Assembly (NCBI GenBank): GCA_930367205.1
Contig: OV884012.1
Coordinates: forward strand, 53,217,239 to 53,281,238
Direction of reading: 5' to 3'
Origin: Acanthosoma haemorrhoidale
Lineage: Eukaryota > Arthropoda > Insecta > Hemiptera > Acanthosomatidae
Length of the DNA: 64,000 nucleotides
The position numbers were made by a program, and so were the translations under genes. Below the pieces are notes generated by a model, which saw nothing but the letters and a program-made list of their open reading frames with translations, did not search any database and had not been told where the DNA came from. Below are positions 11,544 to 24,617 of the stretch, piece after piece (positions within the stretch are counted from its first letter, which is position 1; each line of letters begins with the position of its first letter).

Positions 11544-12025
11544 TGATGCCATACAAACATACCTGTTTGAGCAACATACACTGGTTCAAGGCCCCCTTGC
11601 AATCATCATATAACCTGGAACACGGCAATGCAATACTAACCGGATGAAAATACTTTTCGCTCAAGAGGCGGAAAAGGAAAGTGGATTAGATGGCGAGAAT
11701 ACAATAACACTAACCGCACATGGGCACTGGAGCAACTATTCAGCTGCGTGAACTATTCTTTTGGCTAATTGAATTTTAGTTTGATTTTTAGGTTTAGGCA
11801 GGGCAATAATAATCAAAATTCCCATTAGCGGTATGTTAAGCGTGAGAATGTAAATTTATGGTAGAAATAATATCTAATTCCAGATATTGCCCAGGCCCAA
11901 TGATTTGGCTATCATCATTATTTGCATACAATTACTTAGTTTTCTCTTATCAAATTCTCAAGTAACCTGCTGTTGTTTTGTCCTCGTTTGTAAAGAGACA
12001 GCTACTATTATACTTAGTTTAGAGG
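11544..12025. other. No gene seen
   Basis: Spacer between the MITE and a Jockey tail. A moderately GC-rich part at about 11570-11720 has no reading frame or match to other parts of the window. Confidence 0.45.
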
Positions 12026-12497
12026 TTCATCCCTTCAAAGTTCATAAAATTCCATAGTAACCTATCCAACCACCCTAAATCCTTAGCACAGTCATTGCAT
12101 TGCACCACTCATACCTATAATCATCCTCGGAGACTAAAACGGGAGTGGCCTCGTGACCTGCTATAAATAAATGACAGTGGGAGTCCTCGCAATGGCCAGT
12201 TTATCTAATCATGTCCTGAGCGTCTGTGGCTCTCGCAGTCTTGGTCAGCCTCCACTGTATATCAAGTGATGTCACTTATCAAGTGACGCGGCTGACGTAG
12301 GAGCGTGGGGGACTTCCCAAGACTCCGCGAGGGAGGTGACAACCATGTGGACTTGGGGGGCCTCTGGGCTGTTTGTATATGTAGTATGCATGAACGAGTG
12401 AATTAAATTTGTAAATTGGTATGAATGAGATCATTTATCACAATGCTTATAGCCCAATCAGGCAGATTGTAATTTTATCTTAATAAAAATTGTTAAA
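12026..12497 (+). mobile_element. Jockey LINE 3' fragment (copy d)
   Basis: Plus-strand copy beginning in the last codons of ORF2 (TTCATCCCTTCAAAGTTCAT) and running through the 3' UTR to TTATCTTAATAAAAATTG. It contains a small local duplication around the GTGATGTCACTTATCAAGTGA segment relative to the other copies. 5'-truncated and non-coding. Confidence 0.8.
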
Positions 12498-13789
12498 ATT
12501 TTAAAAAAAGTTTAGAGGCGATTTACGTTAAACAAAATTTTGTACAAATAACGAACCTCTGCGATGTTGCATGCTATGAATAATTACTGTAATTCTTCAC
12601 AATTCAAGGCAGGTCGAAAGTATTTGTATTTTGGGAGATACTCAAGAAGGCCGGTCAAAAGGTAGAGGCAATACAAAGACTATATTTATTTTTAGAATAA
12701 TGTCAGTAGGAGAAGCATAGGCAGATTGAGGCTTGTCATAAACACGGACCAGGATTCGTAAAGAACAGAAGAGATGAGATGAGAGTCATCCTTCAGAGTA
12801 CTTTCATACGTTCAGAGATACTAGATAGCCAATTCCAAATGTCTCTTAAGTTGAGATCAGAAATATTTTGAACTCAAAAATAGTTTTGTTAATTTATGTA
12901 ATTTCGTCTGTATCACAGTCCAAATATCTGTAAAAACGTGTGAATTGTGTCCTCAATTTTTTTCCTAAGAGTTTGATGTTGAAGAGCTATATGTACATAT
13001 ATTGTATGGTTCTTTTTAGCAAATATTTCTTGAGAGTTCAGAATGCCTTATTAGTCTAGAGTAATAATTTAGAAACGGTGTAACTTTTATGTTTTCTAGA
13101 ACGAGTAGGTTTTACTTTTTACTTTCTATGTTAGGGGTCCTAAAATTGATTTAAACACACGAACACACACACATATAAATACTTCTTTTTTTTATTCCTT
13201 AAACAAAACACAACATATATATTTCTCAATTCAAAATTTGTTGAACAGGTGAAATATAATGATAGCATTTATGGAAAGAAATCAAAGCTGTGATTTACCC
13301 CATGGTTAGTAGAAGTAATGATAGTAATAGACATTAAGATATTTCAAAGATACTGTGTATTAGTATTTATATTCTACATATCCTATGTATTCATGAGTTT
13401 TAATTTTCAATTAGATAAATGAAGTTTTAATGTTAATTTCTACATAGAGGTATTATTAATCGTACTTGTCTATCAACAATTTTATCATTGTACATTTTTA
13501 ACTGTTTAAAATTTTTAATTAATTAGCTATATATTATTAGAACCTATTAATTGAATAAAATAACTTTATTGTAATGATTTTCACATAATTGTTAATTGTG
13601 GCGCCGAGGATGACTGAGCAAGACTTCTCATTTCATATATTTCAAAGATAGTTTTAAAAGCCAGCATTATAATCTCGTATTTAATGTAGTCCTATCCAAT
13701 TTTGGCCAATATTTTAGCTATCTATATTTTATATCTCAAATAGCTGTTTCACGATCATTTAATTATTTTTCAATTTTTCTTCTTCTTTG
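12498..13789. other. No feature seen
   Basis: Very AT-rich, with no frame above 60 codons and no similarity to other parts of the window. Confidence 0.5.
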
Positions 13790-14260
13790 GATTCTGACTT
13801 AGGAGAGCAGATTTTCAGCGTTAAAACGAAATAAACTCACCATTCCCACATTGGAAGGGCCTACAAATGGCGCCTATTGAATAGTACTGCCCCCTATCCG
13901 TTTTTTACGAGAAGAAGACGTGGTCGAACAGGAGTGGACAATGGGGGCCGGGTGAGAGCGGGCAATTTGTCAAATTACCGCTTAAGGGTGGCTGACTTTT
14001 AGGACTGACTTGGCCACCCTTAACGCTGCCTTTAGACGAGCTTGGGTTTTTCACTGCCTTCTGCTTTTCTGCGGATTGGACCGACTGTCGCTTATCCCTT
14101 ATTTTGAAAAAAGTATATCTGAATCGTTTGGGAGCACATTTGTTCTTTCTATACTTCGTTTTGTTTTGATTGATATTAATTTCAGAGGTTAAGGGAAAAA
14201 AAATGCTTTTAAACCTCTTAATGGTAGTAGGCAGGAGTACAGTAACTACATACACAATAT
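13790..14260. other. GC-richer island, unidentified
   Basis: A patch of higher GC in AT-rich flanks. On the minus strand it has a 116-codon open stretch (13905-14255, starting at an ATG) with a Lys/Ser/Gln-rich middle but no domain I know. On the plus strand TGGCGCC near 13870, just after a CTACA, looks like an LTR end plus primer site, but no gag follows. Probably a fragment of an unknown repeat or an exon. I do not assign a function. Confidence 0.25.
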
Positions 14261-15209
14261 AACCAGCCCCATCTTTCCTGATCCATGTTAGATATATGGG
14301 TTAAGTACATATATGACATAAGAATATAATTCAAAAAAAGCAGACAAATAGTAGACTACTCATCTACTGCCCTGTGGACCATAAAGTTTTTCATTCTAAC
14401 ATGCAGCATTTTAGGTCCTAGAATGCGGTACGCACAAATTTTACATCTTACGCCAAAACCTATTCGGTTACTGATAACTCTGCTATCTACTAACTGCTGA
14501 TAAACATAAGTGGGCATTGAAGGAGATAGGTATGTAGAATTAAAAAAAAACATACATAGATAGATTATCGTGCATTTTTAAAGTACCTACGTTTATTGTT
14601 CAGTTATATAATAAGAAATCATCAGCGACAGTCTTAGACTGCATCGCTCTGGATTGCTTCTAAATTCAAAGTTATTAAAACGGAGTAGGATAAGCGAGTG
14701 GGATATTAACATAATGGATACAAATTGTGATGGGGGAGGAAGGGCCTTCCTGACATGGCAGTATTTTGTTGTATTGAGTGAATTTGTGAATATGATCTTT
14801 CATCCAGCTAATCCTCCACGTTCTTTCTGGTATTTCTGGTGGTATCTGTGAAGTGTGCATGTCAGAGATGTGAGCGTTATTCTGAACATACGAAGTTTGG
14901 TATATAAATGTAAAGAGCACGTTTCGAGTCATCGTATTTCTTAATTTTAAAATCCACATCTACTTCAGCACAGTAGAGGAGATAATTGAATGACGTGAAT
15001 AGGATATATAAAGAGAGCGGTGAATTGTAGAGATATAAGTGAAATTTTGAGTTGAGTAAAGTTAAAGTGAAGAATTAATGAGTTATTTGGATAAAGAACA
15101 ATATTTGAAACAAAAGCTTTAAATGTTGTTTCTTTCGTTTACAGAGAAACGCTATTGAGTCTTTGTTCAGAAGAAAAACAGTACACAGATTATCCATATA
15201 GACAAAATC
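14261..15209. other. No gene assigned
   Basis: AT-rich with two protein-like minus-strand stretches (14356-14553 and 14675-14959) that I could not match to a family. They are interrupted by stops when followed further, so they are at best remnants. Confidence 0.35.
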
Positions 15210-15266
15210 ATATTTATACATACATTTGATATAATATATATATATATCAAATGTATGTATAAATAT
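15210..15266. repeat. Perfect AT-rich palindrome, 24-bp arms
   Basis: The arm at 15210-15233, containing ATACATACATTTGATATA, is the exact reverse complement of 15243-15266, around a nine-base AT core. It can form a cruciform or RNA hairpin. It has no coding context. It could be a very small foldback element or a chance product of TA-repeat expansion, although the non-alternating part (ATACATACATTTG) argues against simple slippage. Confidence 0.7.
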
Positions 15267-18200
15267 ATATATATATAGTTTTGTTTTTGTTATTCTTATA
15301 TATTCATCATTCAACCATCTCATTATTGTGGGGATTTCTATTGGTGGGGTAAGCACAATAAGCAGCAAGAGTATCGTCTAAAATTGAGTTTTAGCTAAGT
15401 TGTTGATTTCTGAGGCATAGGTCTATATCGAGTCTAGTAAGTAACCTTGTGTTTTGAATTTGTAAATTTAAATAAATGTTTGGATCCTTAGTGAAGGAAT
15501 AAGTATAAAATGAAGAATGTTAATCTTTTGTGTATCGTTGGTTTTTTTTATTCTTGGCGTAGATTCCTTTAGAATGTTAGTATAGCAGAACGCATCTGTT
15601 AACGTACGTAAAAGTTGTATGCTTTGATTTTCCTTGATTGATTTGAGAGAGCTAAAGACTGGGGCCCTGGGAACACTGGTTGGGGACGGTGACAGCTGGA
15701 AGGTACCAGCTAAGGTGTATGATCAGTGAGCCTATTGATTTGCGGGTCATAACTCTTAGGTGCTATGATGACGGCTTATTTCCCCACGGGTAGGTTGAGC
15801 TTGATGTTGTTCTTATTATTTGCATTACATTATACTTATCTGAGATGAGTTATCACAATATTAGTTATCTCAACGAGCGTTCATATTGATTACTTGATAG
15901 TCATTAGTCTGCTCTTGGCTGTCAAAAGGTATTTTTTGTTACAGTGGGGAGTTTCAGTTACGTCAGAGCTCGCTCTTGGAGCGAGCCTTGTTGGTCTGAC
16001 TGCGTATGGTCTTACATATATCGTTGACAGATGGTACTCATTGTACCTATGCATTATTTTTTACCACAGCTATCTTCATAGCCAATTTAATCATTCGTAT
16101 GAGCATGAGTTTAATGCTTTAGCTTTTTATTTGAAATTGTGTTGCCATTGTTTTGTCTTATTTGAAGTAGTTGTTACACATTATAGTGCATACAAACTGT
16201 AATTTGTTTCATGTAATTTTATTTTATTAGTGGTGTATTCAGTTACACCTGAAACCTTCTTATATATACGATTATTTTATGTTTCCATTCTAGGAATGGA
16301 AAGGTTAGCTAGCCTATAAGGTGACACACCCTTATAATTATGGGAATGAAATAAAATTCACTTTCGATCTATGGCTTAAAAGCCAGAACATTAATATCAT
16401 AAGGCTACTACATGAGAGTACAAGATTAATTTTCATTTTCCAAGTTTTTCCCCGGAAGCTTACATTGTTTGTCTAGGTGATTTTGTAAGTTATGCGATGT
16501 ATGTATATTTTTTTGCAGGTTAATATGTCAATTCACAGGTATAAATAGCTTTTATGGTATAAATAGTCGGTAAGTTTAGGAATATGATATAAAGTATTTG
16601 CTTGGACCAAGTGTAGTTAAGTTCAATACAGTATCTGATAAGAATACAATCAACGAGAAAAATTTATTTTAGCCATAAAAATAGCAAAACAGGAATATAT
16701 TATAAAAAAATAAGGTTCTGCTTTTTTTTTTTTCTAGAGGCAAATTGAGTATTACGCATAGATGTTTCATAATTAAGACACTATATTAATATGCACGCAT
16801 ATTTTCAGGCATGCCGGTTCGATGAAAATATGTATGTACTTACGAAACCACCGCAGGACATTGAAGAAACCAGCACAAACTTATCTCTAGAAGTTTTCAC
16901 ACGGATCTCACCTTAACACACTAACTATTTCCATACGAAAGAAAGTAAGTTCAGAAACTGTTCCCTTTACTCGGGAAACTGAAACGAAACGAGCAGTCCG
17001 GACGTCTTGTAAAAAGAAAAAAAAATTGAAGAAGAGAATCAATGAAAACTTTTAAGATGGAAACTCCAACAAGGACGCTGAAAGTTACTGACGGCTTTGT
17101 CCGAACTTTCCTCTCCATTGTTGAACATCTTGCTAACTTTTTGGGTGCTGAGATGCTTTTAAAGAATTACTCACCCGTCAGGTAAACGCGTTATAAAATA
17201 CAAATGCTCCGAGGATCTCAATTCTAAGAGTGCTACTAAAAAATTGACTATTCCTATTTATCTATCACATCCATTGACTTCGTTCTGTTATGTAAAAGTA
17301 ACAAAACTTAAATTAAAATTAATATACAGTTTTATAGATAAACAGTTGTTCATAGAGTGTTAAAATTTCACAACAAGCATTGTACTTTCATAATATATTG
17401 CGCAACTGAGAGTAGAAAAACCAATGATAAGACGTTTTTCACATTTGCAATAGTCTCATTGATTTTTGAATATTTCAAGACATTTTCCTGAAAAATCGGA
17501 TATTTTGATTCCACTATTCTTTTTAACCGCCAATAAGCTATAATATTTATCTCTAAAATATTTTTGTCCTTAAAGTGCAAACATTTATTTCAATAAATGG
17601 TTTCTATAAATCCGGCATGAATTTTAATTAAAAAAGGAAAATAAATACATACATAATTCTTTTTAGACTACATAGACGTTTAAGTATTGTTCTGTTTCAT
17701 ATTAATTCAGGGTTTATTTTACCAAGTTTCAAAAAAAAAATTAACAGTGTTAAGTCAAGTGCATTTTTTCTTCATTATAATTTATTTTAATATCAACTAT
17801 TTTGGAATAAAACATTGGTTACTATAATTTAAATGCATACAGAAACAGAAAAATGAATATAAATTAACTGTATTTTACGCATTAGCATTTTCTTGTCCTC
17901 AAATGCAGAATCTAAAATAACTATATGATGCTACTACCTTTTGCATTAATAAGTTCCTTGAGTGACTCTATGCAGGAGTGAGAATATGAATAACGTTATA
18001 AGAAAGGAAACTCTATGTAGCTATGCAAATTAAAAATTGTACACAGTTTCCCACACACGTTTTGAAATATACGTGTATTCAATTCAACCGATTTTGCATC
18101 AATTATTGAAAATTACTGAAATAGAATAGAACTCCATCAGAAGTAAGAAATAATTATTTTTTTAAATCAATTCTTTTTTGACATTTTAGAATGGGTTTGT

Positions 18201-18701
18201 TAAAAGGGTGAATGGTGTGCCCTATTAGGGATTTTTAATCCCATTGGGTGGACAGCTACCACGATGAAGTGCCTCCTAGCGGAGCTTACGAGTACCATCT
18301 GCCCGGGTGAGCACCGATACATCGTAATGCGTAAATATACAAAGATAATCTGACAGAACTTATCATGGCATTAGTTCAATCTATTAATTTGATATTTATA
18401 AAAATCAAATCAATCATAAGAAGTCGAATATGAGGTATGCCCCAATTAAGGGGTTTGTTACGGTTGCGTGAAAGTTTTGATAAGGATTTTAACGACTGCA
18501 ATTATGTTTCACTAAAGTTCCAACACTGCATATTATTAATCAACACGTCAAGTTCTTTTATTTGACACCTTACTCAATTAAATTTGTTATTATCAAGGAA
18601 TACATTAATGCCAGCACGTCACGTTTTAAGGAGATATGTGAAAAGGCATTTTCCTCTTGCCACGAGAATAAATGATAAATAATTTTAATTTAATTCACAA
18701 T
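15267..18701. other. No gene assigned
   Basis: Mostly AT-rich non-coding DNA. Notable points are a perfect 8-bp hairpin GCTCGCTC-TTG-GAGCGAGC at 15968-15986 and a GC-richer patch at 18200-18330. The open stretch at 15894-16202 starts only at TTG and is not accepted as a gene. Confidence 0.45.
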
Positions 18702-19273
18702 CCTTTCAATCAAAAGTCCTGAGAACAATAGTAAATGCCCCTTATTATGTCAGCAACAAAACCCTTCATAACGATCTTAATATACCCTACATTCTAGAAC
18801 TCATCCCTTCCAAGTTTATGAAATTCCACAACAGCCTTTTCAACCACCCTAATCCTGTAGCAGTCATTGCACTGCGCCACTCATCCCTATAATCCTCCTC
18901 GGAGACTGAAACGGCAGTGGCCTCGTGACCTGCTATAAGCGCGTGACAGTGGGAGTCCTGGCAATGGCCAGTTTCTCCAATCATGTCCTGAGCGTCTGTG
19001 GCTCTCGCGCTCTTGGTCAGCCTCCACTGGCTAGCATCCGGTGACGCGGCTGACGGAGGAGCGTGGGGGACTTCCCAAGACTCTGCTTTCTCTTCGCATG
19101 TGGATTTGGGAGGTCTCTGGGCTGTCTGTAAATATTGTGTGAATGAGCGAGTGAATGATGAACTGTAAATATGGTATGAATGAGAGCATTTATCTTATTA
19201 CTTATTGCCTTATAAAAGGCAGATTGTAATTATAGCACAATAAAGGAGTATTAACATTTAAAAAAAAAAAAAT
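18702..19273 (+). mobile_element. Jockey LINE 3' fragment (copy e)
   Basis: Plus-strand copy starting at the ORF2 thumb (ATCCTTTCAATCAAAAGTCC) and running through the 3' UTR to a short A-tail at 19260-19273. It is one of the few copies with a clear terminal A-run. 5'-truncated, with substitutions and small deletions, so ORF2 is not readable. Confidence 0.85.
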
Positions 19274-19809
19274 TTAATTCACATGGAAAATTGTTTGTCT
19301 GTAGTACAAATAGAGTTCTCAAAAAGTGCAGAACAGAACATACAAATATACACTGGAGAAAACAACTGATAATTGGTCACAAAAAGAAATCCTAAAAAAA
19401 TAATAGTTAGAATAAAATTAAGAAACAAAACAACGATGGTACAGTCGGAATAAAGCAGATTATTACATCAACCTTATCATTATTGTACCTATTGATAACT
19501 GAATGCGATAATGTTCCTGCGATAATTGCTTATCGTAGTAACAGATTAATGTTCACATAATTTTAATTTACCATGAGAAATAATTATTTATCAACGAGCT
19601 CTTTCAGTTCGAGTGTCACAGGTCCCACCTATCATTATGACTAATGACACATGAATAATGACTTTCATAAACTGTTAATTGAGTTTTAATTATTTTAAAG
19701 GGCTTTTCAGTTTGATTTATAAATCAGAATCTCCTTCACAGCTGTCTGGCTGTTTGCTCTGGTTTTTAGGGAGAACTTTTGTTTGAACCATAGACTTAAA
19801 TTTTTAAAT
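19274..19809. other. No feature seen
   Basis: AT-rich DNA between a Jockey tail and the hairpin at 19.8 kb. No gene or repeat recognised. Confidence 0.5.
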
Positions 19810-19925
19810 CGTCGCAAGTAGATATAACAATAAGATAGATTATCGTAGGATTAATGGATTATATACATTTTTCCATAATCCTTAATGCTATCATAATCTA
19901 TCTTATTGTTATACTTACTTGCGAC
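19810..19925. repeat. Long imperfect hairpin (about 52-bp stem)
   Basis: The left arm at about 19811-19862 and the right arm at about 19875-19925 pair along about 46 positions, with five mismatches and one bulge around a loop of roughly 12 bases. The longest perfect run is about 21 bp (within it AACAATAAGATAGATTAT). The outer ends are GTCGCAAGTA and its complement. The size and shape fit either a microRNA or hairpin-RNA precursor or a small foldback transposon. No TA or other target duplication is visible, and nothing shows transcription. Confidence 0.6.
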
Positions 19926-20291
19926 AAGTTGAAAATTTTCATTTTTGCCCCTAATAATATATTTGTCACTCGCCACATAAAATATAATTTATGTAATAGA
20001 AATAAGATATTTTTAATAAATTTATTGTAGCTTATAAGTGTCTTTGTCGTTGGTTGAAAAAAGGAGTGTGACTGACCAGTGATACACGAACAGGCCTTTT
20101 TTCCTAATTTTTGCAACAAATATAAGTTTTAATGGTCTTAAACTTTAAATGTTTTGTTGTTGTCAGATAATTCCATACCACCATTTTTTTTTTTTTTTTT
20201 AAGCTATCAAGAGCTAAGAGAATTGGTATTACTAGGAGTTGTGAACTCATAGAACGTACATTTTTAGAGATTTATTATTGTTCTTAGTGAT
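19926..20291. other. No feature seen
   Basis: AT-rich spacer with a long T-run, up to the start of the probable solo LTR. Confidence 0.5.
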
Positions 20292-21039
20292 TGTAGCGAC
20301 CACTAACTACATAAGATAAATCACCCTATACTCTATTGTTTATATATTGTAAATTAATTTAAACAAATGTAAATAACACTACCAATAAATGTTCTAAACT
20401 ATAAAGCCACAGCTGCACGTCAATTAGTTATAGTGGCTGGGAACCTTACCCAGGGTAGGTTTCGGTGTCCCAGGCCAGGTCTTGGGGCTGCCGAGAACAA
20501 AGCGCCACCGTATTCTGGGATCTCATTGGGTACAATAACGAGGCAGATGATTGGATATAACGAGACACCACTGACTATAAGTAGGGTCAGATCTCGGCTT
20601 GTAAATCATTCTCCCAATGACTCTCTAACTGGTGACTTGCAGCTGCACTGATGTTCAAAACTTGACCTTTTCATTTATAAAAACCTCTGGACCTCTCTTC
20701 CTAACCTCGCTATGTTTTAGTCCAGCCTTGTCAGACCCCGCACTCTCCTAGTGGGATTATCTGCCTTCACCTCGCTAAAAATAGCAGCTCCTTGGGAGAG
20801 ACCTCTCCCAACGACAACGGTTGTCGTGGCCCTACAAATTTACCGAGTAGTGTCTCCCACGGCAATCCAGTCTGCCTCTCTCCGGTTCACACTCGCCTTT
20901 GGGATCCGGACGGATTTCACCTACCCTCAGATACCTAGTGTGAATTCGTGGTCATTCCAAGACCACACAAACTACCTACACTACCTACCCTATACCTCTT
21001 CTCCTGAACATAGTGCATTGTCGGGGCACATGCCTATCA
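20292..21039 (+). repeat. Probable solo LTR (family shared with 61.3 kb)
   Basis: About 748 bp beginning TGTAGCGA and ending CTATCA, so with TG/CA-type ends. Near the start it shares AAATCACCCTATACTCT with the repeat at 61311. Near the end both have CCTGAACA, a TTGTCGGG(G/A)CACAT-like motif and CCTATCA. A TATA-like TATAAAAA lies at 20676. The middles of the two copies are unrelated, which fits LTRs of related but distinct families, perhaps BEL/Pao or Gypsy. I found no target duplication and no internal coding region. Confidence 0.45.
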
Positions 21040-24000
21040 AATATGGATAGTAAGACCGTCATGAAACGATTGTCCAGGTCATAGCCTAATCAACCCTCCC
21101 TTCGTCACGGCTAAGGTAACTAGGCACCCCCCTCGTGACGACCCAACAGTGATTATATACAATGAAATAGGTTATATAATCAAGCAGCAACATTGTTGGA
21201 ACGAAAAAAACTTTGACACGGTTTGTCTCACGTCTCCACTAGAACTTAATTATTTTTAACCGTTGATATTTTGTTTAAAGTTAATTTATTTTTATTTATT
21301 CTTCTTTTAAAGATTCCTTTTTATTATTGTTTTATTTAATCATTTTCTTGAAAATTATAGGAAGGAAAAAATAAATTATAAAATTGGTACATACACATGT
21401 TCCAGTGTGTATGTGTCTTTTCTTGAAATGAATGGTCTTGGACTTGCCCTAAGCAGGGACCCCCCTCCCCCGTAAAAGTGAAGTAATATCAGTATTTTTC
21501 CATAAATATGTTTGTGCTAAAACCCTCAAACAATGCTAACTTTTAATACATTTAAGCTTAAACCAATATTTCCAGATATTAATTTATATTGAAGCTCATC
21601 TGCTGTCATTTTTTGGTTATTAAAAAGGTACGTGGATTATTTTTCAAGGCTATAAAATTTTTCAAGATCCAGCAACTCATTTCAAAAGTTCATTCTGAAT
21701 GAAATCGAGCGAAGCAGCTTTTAAGCATTGTTTTTTAGTGGCTGGTCAACTAGTTGTGTTGCAGCCAGTTAAGGCACGTAGTTCTGTCAAAATAGTGGAT
21801 ATTCTCACCGTTGGATTTTTCAGCCAAATGACAACCGAGGATATGTTGCTTTTGATGCGGGCCATCAAACCATACACCTTGACAGCCAATATTTTCAATC
21901 TTCGGCCTAAAATGAATCGCTAGAATAAAACTTATGTATCGGTGCTTATAATAATAATCTCTGTACTTTTACTGCATAGAATATCTTATAAAAAATCTTT
22001 AGTCTGCTTCTATGTGATTTGATTTCAATGCTAAAACCTTTTGAAAAAGAGCGACCTTGTAATCATCCAATTACCACCCAATCTACAATTCGTTGTTTAA
22101 CTTGTCTGTGTGTTGATCATTTTTTTTTGCCGCAGACTATTCGGAGCATAAGAAAAGGTTGTTTTCATTCTTTTTGATAAACTACCACAAATACAACATT
22201 TTAATTTTGAATCATTTTCTCCAGAAACCCTTTCAGGCTGGCGAATACTAACACTAGTTGAATCATTGATGTCTGAGTTAGAAGGGGGCGGGGAGGCAAT
22301 AAAGCGGCCGACAACATGTATCTCTAGACTCTTTTTGGACCTCAGGTGTATGAATTACTTGACAGACCTTGCTAGTCATATTTTTTTTACTCAACTAACT
22401 TCAGCGCCTGTACGGCTTGAGAAGATACTTTTAGTTTTTGACATTTGATGCCCACAAACACCCATTTTACACAGGATCAAACACAGGTCAAGGTAGAGTG
22501 CTTGAAGAGGGGGGAGAAAATGCATGCCGATGAGGTTTTTAGGGAAAGAATATGCTAGGAGTGGAGAAATAAGAAGTGTTTGCATTTTTTTTAGAAAAAG
22601 AAGAAGATGGAGAGGAGAAGAAGCTTAAGGGAAACGCTGACGTGGCACTGGGCTAGAGCTTCAATAGACTTCAGGACACCAACCATGTGTAGAATTATGT
22701 AAGAGACAATTTATATTAATATTTACCATATAAGTGTAATCTAATCATATTGATAATTTTACTTTATTTAATTTTTACTCATGTAAATACATTATTTTAT
22801 TACAATATAGAAATACATATTTTATCATAATTCAATTATGTCTTACCTTTATTCAATATTTGAATTCCTCCCATTTATCAACACAAAATTCAACTTTGGA
22901 AAAGAATTATTTGGGAGAAAATGAAGTAAATTTATATTAACAATTTTTATATTGTTATAAGTTTACGCCTATGGAATAATACTTAGTTTGATATACTAAT
23001 CAAACTAGGAGATTAAACAGTCATCTAGAAAAGATGTTTGAATATATCGATAGATAGATATATATATTTTTATTTTTTTATGTATTTAAAATACATTCGG
23101 AAATGTTATATGGTGTCTGACCTCCATGTCTAGTGTCTCCATACTTAATGCTTCAACAACAACAAAAATATTGCCATCTCGATGAAATACTAAAAGTCAT
23201 TAATTAATTGGTATAAAAACTCTTTTATATCTTTGAGTAGGATATCAAATTAAAGATCCCAGCATTCTGATTAACAATCCTTAATTTATGTGCATGAAAC
23301 AATGTTTATTTAATCACAGGGAAATTTAAATCAACTAGTGTTTTTGTTTTTTTTTATGGTATTTCGATTAATAATGGTGAAAGTAAATCGAGCCAAAAAA
23401 AAAAAATAATGGGCCATTAGAAATTTTTTTTGTTAGTCAGCAAATTTTAATACCGGATTAAATTATAAAATTCAAGTGAACTGTGATACATTACAAAATT
23501 AGGGGTTTCGTTACGGAGGCCAAAAATAAAATTTAATCTACAACTTCCTTATGTGAAAAATAAATTCGATGTTTGGAATTGAATATTCTTTAATCTGGTT
23601 ATCTGCAAATGTTTAATAGAAGACTCCTGGTTTTGAAAAAAAAACACTAAAATTAAAAAAAATAAATATATTTTTAAAATTTCATAGATCTGTTTCTTTG
23701 CGTAAGTATAAAAAATAAACCCCCTTGTTTGAGTACTATCAGTTGACTGCTGGTACAAGAGCTCGGACGAGGCCAAAGACACCCCTCCGTCTGCAAGATA
23801 AGCCTCAGATTTGCCTCGACTTAATTGCCCTGTGTTCTTCAAGAATTATTTCGACTGATAGCGACCTACAAGCGGGATCCTCTTGTTGTCCGACTGACAC
23901 TCCCTTATCCCTTATCGCTTCTCCAATTCAAGCCTCAGCTACGGTGCGGGACTCCCTCATTCAGTAAGGACGTTGTTGCTGAAGCATTTCTTGTTTTGTT

Positions 24001-24411
24001 TTCTCTGTTTAACTTCCTCTTGATGTTTATTTGAAGAAGATAACTTTATTTATGGTATTTCATTTTGCAAAAAACAGTTCTTAGATTCAGAAGTGAGTAA
24101 TATTACTAGTTACTTATCAGTAGGCTCACCATTGTTTCCCAATTACATCAAAAACTATTTTCTTATCAACAGAAATTGTCTACATCAATAAGCTAAATTT
24201 TTTTTTTTTTCAAATATGTTCTAAACTAAGGTATAAGCAGAAAATAGTCATTTTTCAAGATAGAGTGGTTGTTAAGAGCCTGGATATGTTTAGCCTTATT
24301 TTGAATAATAAAGAAAGAAAGCCTTAGGTATAAACTATGTAATGATAATATTAGTTCTATGCCAAGCTGTCTCTTCAAGCAATAGGCAAGAATATAGAGG
24401 AATATAGCTTA
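21040..24411. other. No gene assigned
   Basis: A long, mostly AT-rich interval. A GC-richer patch at 23720-23970 carries open stretches in two overlapping frames, neither with a family I recognise. Several oligo-T and TA runs are present. No repeat here matches other parts of the window. Confidence 0.45.
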
Positions 24412-24427
24412 TATATATATATATATA
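24412..24427. repeat. TA-dinucleotide tract at the Gypsy 5' flank
   Basis: A short alternating TA run ends directly at the first base of the Gypsy 5' LTR. The last four bases, TATA, are repeated after the 3' LTR, giving the target duplication. Confidence 0.8.
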
Positions 24428-24617
24428 AGTTACGTCTAGCGGTACGGCAATGTTAAGCCTAATACCTTGTAGCCTAGGGTAAACAAACCCGTAACGTGTG
24501 TATAGAGGATAATGATGAGGAAAATAAAGCCAGTTATAAAACAAACCTTCTTATTATATCATCTACCTCCTTCTTCATTCCTTTTTCTCGATCGTCTACA
24601 GCTGGGAGACGATTACT
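24428..24617 (+). repeat. 5' LTR of element A
   Basis: 190 bp starting AGTTACGTC and ending GATTACT, so the ends are AGT/ACT rather than TG/CA, as in several insect Gypsy lineages. It contains AATAAA at 24523 and TATAAA at 24535. It matches the 3' LTR base for base as far as I can see, with equal length. The final T is shared with the first base of the primer-binding site, so the end is uncertain by one base. Confidence 0.92.

Noticed and set aside
13858..13885. LTR end plus TGGCGCC primer site
   Set aside because: CTACA followed by TGGCGCC looks right, but the next bases do not continue as a tRNA complement, no gag follows, and no second LTR was seen.
15894..16202. 102-codon hydrophobic plus-strand frame
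   Set aside because: It starts only at TTG, has no promoter or splice context, and contains an internal palindrome at 15968-15986. Composition is typical of translated AT-rich DNA.
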